From NCBI GenBank assembly GCA_964276145.1, contig CAXYDN010000003.1:1-64000 (forward strand): a stretch of 64,000 nucleotides of DNA. The letters are read 5' to 3'. The notes under the pieces were generated by a model. It had not been told where the DNA came from and did no database searches. It saw only the letters and a list, made by a program, of their open reading frames with translations. Below, piece by piece: positions 34,026 to 43,253 of the stretch. Each line of letters opens with the position of its first letter. The first letter of the stretch is position 1. The stretch comes from SCGC-AAA076-P13 sp964276145 (GTDB taxonomy: Bacteria > Pseudomonadota > Gammaproteobacteria > Magnimaribacterales > D2472). The translations under genes and the position numbers were made by a program.

Positions 34026-37000
34026 GCTGCATTTGCAGTAGTTGCCTTTAATAGATCTTGTATATTTGATGCTGCTGGAAGAACTAACCAAAAGTAAGGT
34101 TCGTATTTATCGAAGTCATCCATTAAATCTTTAGCTTTTTCACTATTTGTATATTTGTAATGTCTTTTAATAATCTCTTTTAAGTGCTTCCTATGTGATT
34201 GCATATCTTCAGTTGTAATCCTTTCAAGATTAACTAGTCCTCTATTGCAATTATCAAAAAATGTTTTGTCTTCATCAAGGACATATGCAAAACCTCCAGT
34301 CATTCCAGCTCCAAAGTTAGCGCCTACTGAACCAAGAACTGTGACATGACCTCCTGTCATGTATTCACAACAATGATCGCCTGCTCCTTCTAGAACTGCA
34401 TTTGCACCTGAATTTCTTACAGCAAACCTTTCTCCAGCTCTTCCAGAAACATATAGCTCGCCGCCAGTCGCTCCATAAAGACAAGTATTACCAACTAAAG
34501 AAGGATTATTCTCCGATGAAGCATACTCATAACTATTTTTAACTACAATCCTTCCACCATTCATGCCTTTACCAACATAATCATTGGCATCACCATCTAT
34601 ATTTAAAATTAATCCATTGGCATTCCAGCAGCCAAAACTTTGCCCAGCAGAACCTTTTAAATTAACAGTTACAGATTGTTTTAGGCCAGCCTCTCCATAG
34701 TTATCTGCGATATATCCTGATATTAATGCCCCAAATGATCTGTCTACATTACTTATGTTTGTATTTATTTCAATTGATTCATTATTATCTATTGCTGTTT
34801 TGACTTGTTTTAGAGCCTTTTGTGCCAATAATCCTTTATCCCATGGCTGATTCTTTTTAGAAGTACAATAATATGACTCCTTTAACGATTCATCTTTATA
34901 AAGAAGATCATTTAAATCAATTGATTTGTATTGCTTATCTAAACCTTTGATTGTTTCTAAATATTGCGTTTGCCCAATAATATCCTCAAGCTTGCTAATT
35001 CCCATGATACTTAAATGATTCCTGACATCTTCAGCAATAAATTTGAAATAATTCATAACCCGCTCTTTCTCACCAACAAAATGATGATTAATAAGATCAT
35101 CTCTTTGAGTTGCAACTCCGGTAGCACAATTATTTAAATGGCATATTCGTAAATATTTACATCCCATTGCTATCATTGGGCCCGTGCCAAAACCAAATGA
35201 TTCAGCGCCAAGTATAGCTGCTTTGATTACATCAAGTCCGGTCTTCATTCCTCCATCGGTTTGAAGACGAACCTTATGCCTTAAACCACTATCTCTTAAA
35301 CTTTGATGTGCCTCGGCTAAGCCTAATTCCCATGGCGATCCCGCATATCTTATAGATGTTAGAGGGCTAGCCCCAGTTCCACCATCATGACCAGAAATTG
35401 TGATTAAATCAGCATAAGCCTTGGCAACACCTGATGCTATAGTTCCTACGCCTGGTTCAGATACTAACTTTACAGACACTAAAGCTTTTGGATTTACTTC
35501 TTTTAAATCATAAATTAATTGAGCTAAATCTTCGATTGAATAAATATCATGGTGAGGTGGTGGAGATATTAAAGTTACGCCTGGTGTTGAATATCTAAGT
35601 TTTGCAATAAGTTTATTAACTTTTCCACCAGGTAATTGTCCACCCTCTCCTGGTTTAGCGCCTTGTGCAATTTTAATCTGCAAAACTTCTGCATTAACTA
35701 AGTAGTGAGGTGTTACTCCGAATCTTCCAGATGCTATTTGCTTAATTTTTGACATTTTTAGAGTTCCGTATCTTTCTTCAGCCTCTCCGCCCTCACCAGA
35801 ATTTGATCGACCTCCGAGAGAATTCATTGCCTCCGCAAGTGTTTCATGAGCCTTCGGAGACAAAGCACCTAAACTCATTCCTGCTGAATCAAACCTAGTT
35901 AATATCTTTTTTTGAGATTCAACCTTGTTTATATCAATTTGTTTTTTACCAGTATTAATTTCTAATAAATCTCTGAGCATTGCTGGTGGCCTATTATCAA
36001 CTAATGAAGAGTAATTTTGATAAGTGCTATTCAAGCCAGAGTTGACTGCTTCTTGAAGTTTTTTAACAATTTCAGGATTATAAGTATGGTATTCGCCCCC
36101 ATGAATGTACTTAAGTAGTCCGCCAACTTTCATGTCAGCGATATTAGATCTTGCATACTCGTTCAAGGACCTTAATTCTAAATCTAAATCTTTAAATTTC
36201 TTACCCTTGATCCTGCTCTCAGTATTTGTAAAACATAAATCAACTACATCTTTATCTAATCCAACTATTTCAAAAAGTTGTGACCCCCTATAACTTGAGA
36301 TAGTCGAAATACCCATCTTAGAAATAATTTTTAAAAGACCTTTATTAATACCCTTTCTATAACGTGAACAATTTTCATGAGCATCTCCCTTTAATTCATT
36401 CCTGTCAGTGAGATCTAGTATTGTTTGATATGCCAAAGTTGGATATACAGCTGTAGCTCCAAAACCAATTAAACATGCAATCTGATGGGTATCTCTTGCA
36501 GAAGATGTTGTAACTATAATGTTCGCATCTGATCTTAGACCTAGCTTTACAAGACGTTGATGAACCGATCCAACAGCCAATAGTGCATTAATCGGTAAAC
36601 TGCCTTGTTTTGGTAAGTCTTCTATTAGATGAATAATTGAAGCTCCTTTCTTCACTTTTCTAACAACCTCATCTTGAAGTTTTTTCAATTCAGCCTGAAG
36701 GTTAGAATTGTCATTAAAAGATAAATTAATTTCTGCAGATTCAAAATAGGGATTATTTAAAATTGAATTTAATTTTCTGTAAGATAGAACCGGTGAAGTT
36801 GTTACTAGTCTCTTAGCGTGGTCAGCTGTTTCTTCATATATATTGAGCTCAGGACCATAGCAGGTTTCAAGAGTCATTACAGCTGCTTCACGCAAAGAAT
36901 CAATAGGTGGATTTGTCACCTGAGCAAATTGCTGCCTGAAATAATCATATATTTGTCTATGCATTTTGCTCATAACTGCTAATGCCGTATCATCTCCCAT

Positions 37001-38455
37001 TGATCCAGTGCCTTCTTGAGAATCAATTGCAAGAGGTTTAATCACTGATGTTCTTTCTTCTTTAAATAAAAGAAATAATTTTGATGATTGAAAAAATTTT
37101 GATGATTCAAATTTCTTTAAACCTGGACCCTCATAGGAATCAAGTCTAGATTCAATATATATTGCATTTTCTTTCAGCCATTTTCTGTATGGGAACTTCT
37201 GCTTTAAATCGTTATCTATCGAAGATTCATCATGAATTATGCCTTTTGAAGTATCTATTGCTAACATACCTCCAGGCTTTACTCTGCCTTTCTTTACAAT
37301 CTCATGCTCTTCTACAGGATTTACTCCAGTCTCTGAAGCAATTGTAATAATATTATCTTTATCTAACTGAAATCTTGCTGGTCTAAGGCCATTTCGATCA
37401 AGAACACATAAGGCCCATTTTCCATCTGCCATGACTATTCCAGCAGGACCATCCCATGGCTCCATGTGCATTGAATTGTATTCATGAAAACCTCTGACAT
37501 CTGGATCAAGAGTTTGAATGTTTTGCCATGCAGGTGGGAGCACCATTCTAATTGCTCTAAATATATCTACTCCACCTTTAACAAGCAATTCAATCATATT
37601 ATCAAGAGATGACGAATCGGATCCTGTCTCATTAACAAGTTGTTTAAACTTTTGAATTTTTGGAATAAATGGAGTCAAAAATTTAGACGATCTTGCCTTG
37701 ACCCAGTTCCTATTTCCTCTAATTGCGTTTATTTCGCCATTATGTGCAAGGAGTCTAAAGGGCTGAGCTAAATGCCATCTTGGACTTGTGTTTGTAGAAA
37801 ATCTTTGATGGAAAACACAAGTAGATGCCTTAAAATTTTCTTCGTTTAAATCAATATAAAATTCTTTAATTGCATTGGGTAGCATTAAGCCTTTATAAAC
37901 TATTGTCTTAGAAGACATACTACATATATATAAAACCTCATCATCTAAATATATTTCTTCTATAAATTTTCTAGCTTGAATCAAGCTTGTTTCAAAAATA
38001 TCTTGATTAAAATCTTTGCTATTTGGTTTTATAAATAATTGATATATTTGCGGCATGCAATCAAGCGCAATTTTTCCTAAAATATTTTTTTTTGTAGGAA
38101 CAAGACGATGAGTTATCAGTTGAAGATTTTCATCTTTAAGAATCTTTTTAATTTTAGGAAGAATGTTAACAAGATCATCTTTATAGAAAACCTGAGCTAC
38201 CGCAAAATAATCTTCAGGATCAATACTCTTTTCTTTTAAAAGAGTATCTCTAAAAAATTTATGATCAATATCAAATAATAATCCACACCCATCACCAGTT
38301 TTACCATCAGAACCAACTCCTCCTCTATGAGTCATACTAATAAGTGCATTTATAGAGTTGATAATTATTTTATGCGACTTAACCCCATTGATATTAGCAA
38401 CAAGACCAAAACCACAATTATCTTTAAATTCGTTTTTTTTAAATAAACCAGGCAT
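34022..38455 (-). CDS. gltB: Glutamate synthase (NADPH) large subunit
   Basis: GltB, with GltD, makes two glutamates from glutamine and 2-oxoglutarate. The start is set at ATG 38455, which gives 1477 residues and a 13-residue propeptide (MPGLFKKNEFKDN) before the nucleophilic cysteine in CGFGL; a longer in-frame reading from 38497 adds 14 residues and is less likely. After the class II amidotransferase domain come the FMN domain (RFGVTPHYLVNAEVLQIK, ISGHDGGTGASPL), the cysteine cluster NNCATGVATQRDDL and the C-terminal beta-helix (GNTCLYGATGGELYVSG). It is on the opposite strand from gltD, whereas in most relatives gltB and gltD are co-directional. Confidence 0.95.
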   Translation of the reverse strand: MPGLFKKNEFKDNCGFGLVANINGVKSHKIIINSINALISMTHRGGVGSDGKTGDGCGLLFDIDHKFFRDTLLKEKSIDPEDYFAVAQVFYKDDLVNILPKIKKILKDENLQLITHRLVPTKKNILGKIALDCMPQIYQLFIKPNSKDFNQDIFETSLIQARKFIEEIYLDDEVLYICSMSSKTIVYKGLMLPNAIKEFYIDLNEENFKASTCVFHQRFSTNTSPRWHLAQPFRLLAHNGEINAIRGNRNWVKARSSKFLTPFIPKIQKFKQLVNETGSDSSSLDNMIELLVKGGVDIFRAIRMVLPPAWQNIQTLDPDVRGFHEYNSMHMEPWDGPAGIVMADGKWALCVLDRNGLRPARFQLDKDNIITIASETGVNPVEEHEIVKKGRVKPGGMLAIDTSKGIIHDESSIDNDLKQKFPYRKWLKENAIYIESRLDSYEGPGLKKFESSKFFQSSKLFLLFKEERTSVIKPLAIDSQEGTGSMGDDTALAVMSKMHRQIYDYFRQQFAQVTNPPIDSLREAAVMTLETCYGPELNIYEETADHAKRLVTTSPVLSYRKLNSILNNPYFESAEINLSFNDNSNLQAELKKLQDEVVRKVKKGASIIHLIEDLPKQGSLPINALLAVGSVHQRLVKLGLRSDANIIVTTSSARDTHQIACLIGFGATAVYPTLAYQTILDLTDRNELKGDAHENCSRYRKGINKGLLKIISKMGISTISSYRGSQLFEIVGLDKDVVDLCFTNTESRIKGKKFKDLDLELRSLNEYARSNIADMKVGGLLKYIHGGEYHTYNPEIVKKLQEAVNSGLNSTYQNYSSLVDNRPPAMLRDLLEINTGKKQIDINKVESQKKILTRFDSAGMSLGALSPKAHETLAEAMNSLGGRSNSGEGGEAEERYGTLKMSKIKQIASGRFGVTPHYLVNAEVLQIKIAQGAKPGEGGQLPGGKVNKLIAKLRYSTPGVTLISPPPHHDIYSIEDLAQLIYDLKEVNPKALVSVKLVSEPGVGTIASGVAKAYADLITISGHDGGTGASPLTSIRYAGSPWELGLAEAHQSLRDSGLRHKVRLQTDGGMKTGLDVIKAAILGAESFGFGTGPMIAMGCKYLRICHLNNCATGVATQRDDLINHHFVGEKERVMNYFKFIAEDVRNHLSIMGISKLEDIIGQTQYLETIKGLDKQYKSIDLNDLLYKDESLKESYYCTSKKNQPWDKGLLAQKALKQVKTAIDNNESIEINTNISNVDRSFGALISGYIADNYGEAGLKQSVTVNLKGSAGQSFGCWNANGLILNIDGDANDYVGKGMNGGRIVVKNSYEYASSENNPSLVGNTCLYGATGGELYVSGRAGERFAVRNSGANAVLEGAGDHCCEYMTGGHVTVLGSVGANFGAGMTGGFAYVLDEDKTFFDNCNRGLVNLERITTEDMQSHRKHLKEIIKRHYKYTNSEKAKDLMDDFDKYEPYFWLVLPAASNIQDLLKATTANAA

Positions 38456-38511
38456 ATACAGAAAATTTTTGTTAATTATAACATATAGACATTTCAATTA
38501 TATTTAAAAAG

Positions 38512-38529
38512 TGTCATACTTTGTCATAC
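38512..38529 (+). repeat. Two direct TGTCATAC repeats, 10 bp apart, between gltB and gltD
   Basis: TGTCATAC occurs at 38512-38519 and again at 38522-38529, so the copies are exactly one helical turn apart. They lie in the 90-base region between the divergent gltB and gltD starts. They could be a regulator site for the divergent promoters. The gene beginning at 38548 starts with an integrase-arm-like segment, and lambda-type arm sites are also ~10-bp direct repeats, so a recombinase site is another possibility. Both ideas are inference. Confidence 0.4.
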
Positions 38530-38547
38530 GTTAGCACACAATTTAAT

Positions 38548-40215
38548 ATGAATAAGAAAAATAAGCAATATCAGATTGAGAAAGGAGTTTTGTTGTTCAC
38601 CCAGCCTCGGTCCCCTTACTTTTACGGTAAGTTAAGAGTTAATGGAAAATACATTACAAAATCATTTGCTCCAATTGAAGAATATGATGCAGCGTTAGAT
38701 ATGCTCTTTAAGTGGCGCGATGATATTTTTAGTTCTGGAGAAAACAATTTTACGATTGGTGCAAATACAAAAACTTTAAATTACAGAGATGAGTATTTAT
38801 CTCATGAGAAGCTTGAAAATGATTTCCAATTTCTTGAGGTTGGGAGATTTGATCCAGCTAAAAAGAGTACAGAAGAAAGAAAGATCAGTTTTGTAGAAAT
38901 TTATGATGAATATAATCAGGTACAGGCCTCCAATCAAGCTCATAGATGTCTAGATTGTGGAAACCCTTATTGTGAATGGAAATGCCCAGTTCATAACTTT
39001 ATTCCTGATTGGTTAAAACTTGTAAATGAGGGAAATATTATTGAAGCTGCAGAGCTATGTCACTCTACAAATAGTTTGCCAGAGGTTTGTGGCAGGGTAT
39101 GTCCTCAAGACAGACTTTGTGAAGGTGCTTGCACATTGAATGATGGTTTTGGAGCAGTGACTATTGGTTCAACTGAAAAATACATCACTGAAAAAGCATT
39201 TGAAATGGGTTGGAAGCCTGATATGTCACAAAGAAAATGGACAGATAAAAAAGTAGCCATTATTGGGGCTGGTCCTGCTGGAATTGCATGTGCCGATGTT
39301 TTAACTAGGTCTGGAGTTCACAGCCACGTTTATGATAAAAATGAAGAAATTGGAGGCTTGCTAACCTTTGGTATACCAGAATTTAAATTAGAAAAATCTG
39401 TTGTCAAAAGAAGAAGAAAAATCTTGGAAGGCATGGGTGTTAAGTTCAATTTAGGAAAAGAAATAGGTAAAGATATTCCCTTTAAGAAATTATATTCTGA
39501 TTATGACGCAGTATTTTTAGCCATGGGAACATATACCTCACTCGAGGGCGGTTTTGCCGGCGAAAAACTACCTCAGGTCTATAAGGCAATTGATTATTTA
39601 ATTTCAAATACAAAAAAATTACTGAAGCTTAAACAAGATAAGAATGACTTCATCAATTTAAAAGGTAAAAAGGTTATTGTTTTGGGTGGTGGAGATACAG
39701 CTATGGATTGTAATAGAACTGCTATTAGACAAGGTGCTAAATCTGTTAAATGTCTTTATAGAAGAGATGAACAAAATATGCCTGGCTCTAAAAGAGAGGT
39801 CCAAAATGCGAAAGAAGAAGGTGTAGAATTTGAGTTTAATATTCAACCAATAGATATTATTGGTGAAAAAGATGTTGAAGGAGTGAAGATAGTTAAGACT
39901 CAGCTTGGCGAACCTGATCAAAATGGAAGAAGGGTCCCAATCCCCATACCAGGCTCAGAAATAATTTATGAAGCTGATGCTGTAATTGTTGCCTTTGGTT
40001 TCAGAGCCAGTCCATCAGATTGGTTTGGAGATTTTAATATTAATACTCAAAAAAATGGATTAGTCTTGGCAGAAGAGCATCAAGAATATAAATTTCAAAC
40101 ATCAAATAATAAGATTTTTTCAGGTGGTGATATGGTCAGGGGCTCTGATCTAGTCGTTACTGCAATATGGGAAGGACGTGAAGCAGCAAAAAGTATAATA
40201 AAATATGTTTCATGA
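38548..40215 (+). CDS. gltD: Glutamate synthase small subunit with an integrase-arm-like N-terminal extension
   Basis: From about residue 95 the protein is a standard GltD: FVEIYDEYN, the iron-sulfur cysteines in HRCLDCGNPYCEWKCPVHN and VCGRVCPQDRLCEGAC, the FAD site AIIGAGPAGIACADVL and the NADPH site VIVLGGGDTAMDC. It feeds electrons from NADPH to GltB. The first ~90 residues do not belong to GltD. They read RSPYFYGKLRVNGKYITKSF then LDMLFKWRDDIF, resembling the N-terminal arm-binding region of phage-type tyrosine integrases. No start codon is visible between the two parts. One missing base near 38826 would split them into a ~90-residue ORF and a normal GltD starting MNFQFLEVG. ATG 38548 is preferred over TTG 38521. 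Confidence 0.85.
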   Translation: MNKKNKQYQIEKGVLLFTQPRSPYFYGKLRVNGKYITKSFAPIEEYDAALDMLFKWRDDIFSSGENNFTIGANTKTLNYRDEYLSHEKLENDFQFLEVGRFDPAKKSTEERKISFVEIYDEYNQVQASNQAHRCLDCGNPYCEWKCPVHNFIPDWLKLVNEGNIIEAAELCHSTNSLPEVCGRVCPQDRLCEGACTLNDGFGAVTIGSTEKYITEKAFEMGWKPDMSQRKWTDKKVAIIGAGPAGIACADVLTRSGVHSHVYDKNEEIGGLLTFGIPEFKLEKSVVKRRRKILEGMGVKFNLGKEIGKDIPFKKLYSDYDAVFLAMGTYTSLEGGFAGEKLPQVYKAIDYLISNTKKLLKLKQDKNDFINLKGKKVIVLGGGDTAMDCNRTAIRQGAKSVKCLYRRDEQNMPGSKREVQNAKEEGVEFEFNIQPIDIIGEKDVEGVKIVKTQLGEPDQNGRRVPIPIPGSEIIYEADAVIVAFGFRASPSDWFGDFNINTQKNGLVLAEEHQEYKFQTSNNKIFSGGDMVRGSDLVVTAIWEGREAAKSIIKYVS

Positions 40216-40628
40216 AAACAGAAGATTCAATATTCCTTCAAGCGCTTAATAAAAAACCATTAAGTACTCCTCCAATTTGGTATATGAGACAAGCTGGTCG
40301 ATACATGCCAGAGTACAGGGCTGTTAGAAAAAACTTTAAGAATTTTTTAGATATGTGCAAGAACTCAGATGTATGTTGTGAACTTGCAATGCAGCCTATC
40401 GATGCATTTGATTTGGATGTTGCGATACTTTTTTCTGACATCCTAACAATACCTGATGCTATGGGTTTAGGTGTGCAATTTTTAGAAGGCGAAGGCCCGG
40501 TATTTGAAAATCCAATTAAGACGTCTAAGGATGTTATGGATATTCCCACCTTTGATCCAGATAAACTTTCTTATGTATATAAGGCTGTATCAAACATCAA
40601 GAGTCGCTACCAAAAAATATTCCATTGA
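40212..40628 (+). CDS. hemE: Uroporphyrinogen decarboxylase, N-terminal part (frameshifted gene, part 1)
   Basis: HemE removes four carboxyl groups from uroporphyrinogen III in heme synthesis. This part contains the family signature PPIWYMRQAGRYMPEYRAVR, a FSDILTIPDAMGLGVQFLEGEGP segment, and the start of the next helix. After SNIKS the reading frame is lost: the ORF ends RYQKIFH at 40628, while the expected LPKNIPLIGFSGSPWTL appears in the next frame from 40607. One base appears to be missing near 40600-40607. It overlaps gltD by four bases, keeping the gltD-hemE order known from Pseudomonas. Confidence 0.87.
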   Translation: MKTEDSIFLQALNKKPLSTPPIWYMRQAGRYMPEYRAVRKNFKNFLDMCKNSDVCCELAMQPIDAFDLDVAILFSDILTIPDAMGLGVQFLEGEGPVFENPIKTSKDVMDIPTFDPDKLSYVYKAVSNIKSRYQKIFH

Positions 40629-41248
40629 TAGGCTTTTCTGGAAGCCCTTGGACTTTAGCGGCATATTCAATTGAAGGAAGGTCATCAAAGAGCTTTGAGT
40701 TTACAAAAAACTTTATCAAGCACAATGAAAAAGAAGCTCATATCTTTTTACAGAAACTAACAGATGCTTGCTTTATTTACTTAAAAAAACAAGTTGAGGC
40801 TGGCGCTGATGTAATACAAATATTTGATTCTTGGGCAAATCTTTTAACCAAAAAAGATTATGAAACATACTCGCTAATATATATTAAATCTTTAATATCA
40901 AAACTAAAGAATGATCCTATAACCTCTAAAATTCCAGTAATTTTATTTGCAAGAGAGCCTGAGTTTAGTTGCAATGAAATGGTTCAATCTCAAGCTGATT
41001 GTCTAAGTTTATACTGGAGCACTAAAAACATTGATTTAAACTTTTTAAGCGGAAAAGTAGCACTTCAAGGAAATCTTAATCCTGAAATTCTTCTTCAAGA
41101 AGATAGCATAATAAAGATAGAAACAAATAGAATATTAGATAAATTTAAAGGTTATCAGGGCTATATTTTTAATTTAGGTCATGGAATTACGCCAAACATT
41201 AGTCCAGATAAAATTAAACTTTTAACTGACCATATAAGATCTAGATAG
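40607..41248 (+). CDS. hemE: Uroporphyrinogen decarboxylase, C-terminal part (frameshifted gene, part 2)
   Basis: This continues HemE in the adjacent frame, beginning LPKNIPLIGFSGSPWTLAAY. It has VIQIFDSWANLLTKKDY, VALQGNLNPEIL and the C-terminal FNLGHGITPNISPDKIKLL, all well-conserved HemE segments. The TTG at 40625, the first possible start codon in this frame, lies inside conserved sequence, so it is not the true start. With part 1 it gives about 345 residues, a normal HemE length. It ends six bases before the convergent tesB stop. Confidence 0.86.
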   Translation, partial: LPKNIPLIGFSGSPWTLAAYSIEGRSSKSFEFTKNFIKHNEKEAHIFLQKLTDACFIYLKKQVEAGADVIQIFDSWANLLTKKDYETYSLIYIKSLISKLKNDPITSKIPVILFAREPEFSCNEMVQSQADCLSLYWSTKNIDLNFLSGKVALQGNLNPEILLQEDSIIKIETNRILDKFKGYQGYIFNLGHGITPNISPDKIKLLTDHIRSR

Positions 41249-41253
41249 ATATT

Positions 41254-42138
41254 TTATTTTTTTTCAGGCCAGAGTCTTATTAAGCCTTCCTGTGCACAAG
41301 AAGCTATTAATTCGCCACTCTTAGTAAATATAGATCCTCTAGAAAATCCTCTTGCATTTCGTGTTATCGGGCTATCAATTGAATACAAGAACCAATCGTT
41401 TAAATTAAGTTTTTTATGAAACCATATTGCATGATCAAGACTGGCATTTTGAAGGTTCTTAGTTAAAAAATTTACTCCAACCGAGTTGTTAGCAGCAGCT
41501 ATTAATCCCATATCTGATATGTATAAAAGGAATGCTTGTTGAATTTCTTGATCATGAGGTAGTTTTCCTTTTGCTCTTATCCAGGTATTTTTATATGGAG
41601 GCATCCTTTTAGGTTCAAAATAATCCTGAATTTCAACAGGTCTCATCTCTATTTCTCTTTGTTTTAAAAACACGGGCATGTCTTTACTGTCAATGTTTAA
41701 CTTTTTTAAAAGTATTTCTCTATTTTCTAATTCATCTTTAAGTTCTTCTGGAGCTGGGACATCAGGAATAGAGATTTCATGCTCTAAGCCCTCTTCGTCT
41801 TTTTGAAATGAAATAGAGCAACTGAATATAGCCTCTCCATCTTGGAGTGCTTTAACATTTCTTGTAGAGAAACTTTTACCATTACGAATTCTGTCAACAG
41901 TAAAAATAATAGGTTTTTCCATATCTCCAGGTCTTAAAAAATAAGAGTGGAAAGAATGAGCATAATGCTCAACATCGATAGTCTTATATGCAGCAATCAA
42001 CGTCTGAGCCATAACCTGACCACCAAATACTCTTCCCCAGCCAACATTTTTTCCATTCCAACTATAAATATCTCTATCTACTTTATTTAATGTGAATAGA
42101 TTTAATGATTTTTCAAGGAGATTTCTTTTTTCACTCAT
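41254..42138 (-). CDS. tesB: Acyl-CoA thioesterase II
   Basis: TesB hydrolyses acyl-CoA thioesters; the family has a double hot-dog fold. ATG 42138 gives 294 residues (E. coli 286) and begins just before NLLEKSLNLFTLNKVDRDIY. A reading open to 42285 adds 49 residues with no homology and is not used. Key segments are GWGRVFGGQVMAQTLIAA, HSFHSYFLRPGDMEKPIIFTV, RNVKALQDGEAIFSCSISF and LDHAIWFHKKLNLNDWFLYS, the last holding the catalytic Asp-His region. It is divergent from cobS with about 140 bases between them and has no fatty-acid gene beside it. Confidence 0.9.
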   Translation of the reverse strand: MSEKRNLLEKSLNLFTLNKVDRDIYSWNGKNVGWGRVFGGQVMAQTLIAAYKTIDVEHYAHSFHSYFLRPGDMEKPIIFTVDRIRNGKSFSTRNVKALQDGEAIFSCSISFQKDEEGLEHEISIPDVPAPEELKDELENREILLKKLNIDSKDMPVFLKQREIEMRPVEIQDYFEPKRMPPYKNTWIRAKGKLPHDQEIQQAFLLYISDMGLIAAANNSVGVNFLTKNLQNASLDHAIWFHKKLNLNDWFLYSIDSPITRNARGFSRGSIFTKSGELIASCAQEGLIRLWPEKK

Positions 42139-42278
42139 AATATCTAAAGCCTCGAGCAGTTGAACTGACAAATTTAATGATTGAATCACATGCGCACATC
42201 TTACATGTTTTATAAAAAAACTAGAACTTTCATATTTCAAAAAGTATGATGGCCATCTAAGTTTATAATGATTGAATA

Positions 42279-43001
42279 ATGACAATTAATAAAAATATAG
42301 AATTACCAAATAAACCCAATCATAAAGTTGAAGTATCAAAAGTATTTAATATTGATACCAAGATGACAGCTAAGGGGTTTGAAGAAAAAACTGAGTGGGT
42401 CCCTGAAATAGACGAGGGTTATATCTTTGATAAAGATACAACTCTCTCAATTCTAGCTGGCTTTAATCATAATAGAAGAGTTATGGTTCAGGGTTTTCAT
42501 GGCACAGGTAAATCAACACATATAGAACAAATTGCTGCTAGGCTGAATTGGCCCTGTGTAAGAATCAATTTAGATAGTCATATCAGCAGAATAGATCTTC
42601 TAGGTAAAGATGCAATTAAATTGAAAGATGGGAAACAAATAACTGAATTTCAAGAAGGTATGCTTCCATGGTCTATTCAGAATCCAGTGGCGTTAGTATT
42701 TGATGAATATGATGCTGGAAGGCCTGATGTTATGTTTGTTATTCAGAGAATTCTTGAAGTCGAGGGCAAACTTACATTACTTGATCAAAATAAAGTTATA
42801 AAACCTCATCCATCATTCAGATTATTTGCTACAACAAATACTGTTGGCCTTGGTGACGTTACAGGTCTCTATCATGGAACTCAGCAAATAAATCAAGGTC
42901 AAATGGATAGGTGGCATATCTTATCAAGCTTAAATTATTTAGATGAAAATCAAGAGCTAAAAGTCGTTTTATCAAAAGTAAATGAATTTAATTCAAACTA
43001 A
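42279..43001 (+). CDS. cobS: CobS-like AAA+ ATPase, N-terminal and central part (frameshifted gene, part 1)
   Basis: CobS is the MoxR-like AAA+ subunit of the aerobic cobaltochelatase. This part has FNHNRRVMVQGFHGTGKST (Walker A), RINLDSHISRIDLLGKDAI, the Walker B strand VALVFDEYDAGRPDVMFVIQ, and ATTNTVGLGDVTGLYHGTQQINQGQMDRW with the sensor and arginine-finger region typical of CobS. It ends at a TAA at 42999. The expected next segment (KEILKNMIKLANLTR) is present one frame over, so a single extra base near 42985 splits the gene. It is paired with cobT. No cobN or corrin-synthesis gene is in the window. Confidence 0.85.
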   Translation: MTINKNIELPNKPNHKVEVSKVFNIDTKMTAKGFEEKTEWVPEIDEGYIFDKDTTLSILAGFNHNRRVMVQGFHGTGKSTHIEQIAARLNWPCVRINLDSHISRIDLLGKDAIKLKDGKQITEFQEGMLPWSIQNPVALVFDEYDAGRPDVMFVIQRILEVEGKLTLLDQNKVIKPHPSFRLFATTNTVGLGDVTGLYHGTQQINQGQMDRWHILSSLNYLDENQELKVVLSKVNEFNSN

Positions 43002-43245
43002 GAACAAAGAAATATTAAAAAATATGATTAAGCTAGCAAACCTTACAAGGAACGGGTTTGAAAATGGTGATATATCAATCCTTATGTCTCCTAGAACAGT
43101 AATTTCATGGGCACAAAACTACAAAATATTTAAAGATATTATTGATTCTTTTAAATTAACTTTTCTTAATAAATGCGATGACCTAGAAAAGCCAATTATT
43201 GTTGAATATTTTCAAAGGTGCTTTGATATTGAGATCAATAATTAA
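42982..43245 (+). CDS. cobS: CobS-like ATPase, C-terminal part (frameshifted gene, part 2)
   Basis: This continues CobS in the next frame: KNMIKLANLTRNGFENGDISILMSPRTVISWAQ, split here over two helices, then FKLTFLNKCDDLEKPIIVEYFQRCF. These are the lid-domain motifs found at the C-terminus of CobS. The ATG at 42982 is probably not a real start. With part 1 the protein is about 320 residues, the normal CobS size. It ends eight bases before cobT. Confidence 0.83.
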   Translation: MNLIQTKNKEILKNMIKLANLTRNGFENGDISILMSPRTVISWAQNYKIFKDIIDSFKLTFLNKCDDLEKPIIVEYFQRCFDIEINN

Positions 43246-43253
43246 AAGATTTT

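Noticed and set aside
40625..40627. TTG as the start of a separate C-terminal hemE gene
   Set aside because: Conserved HemE residues (LPKNIP) lie upstream in the same frame, so this is a frameshift, not a second gene.
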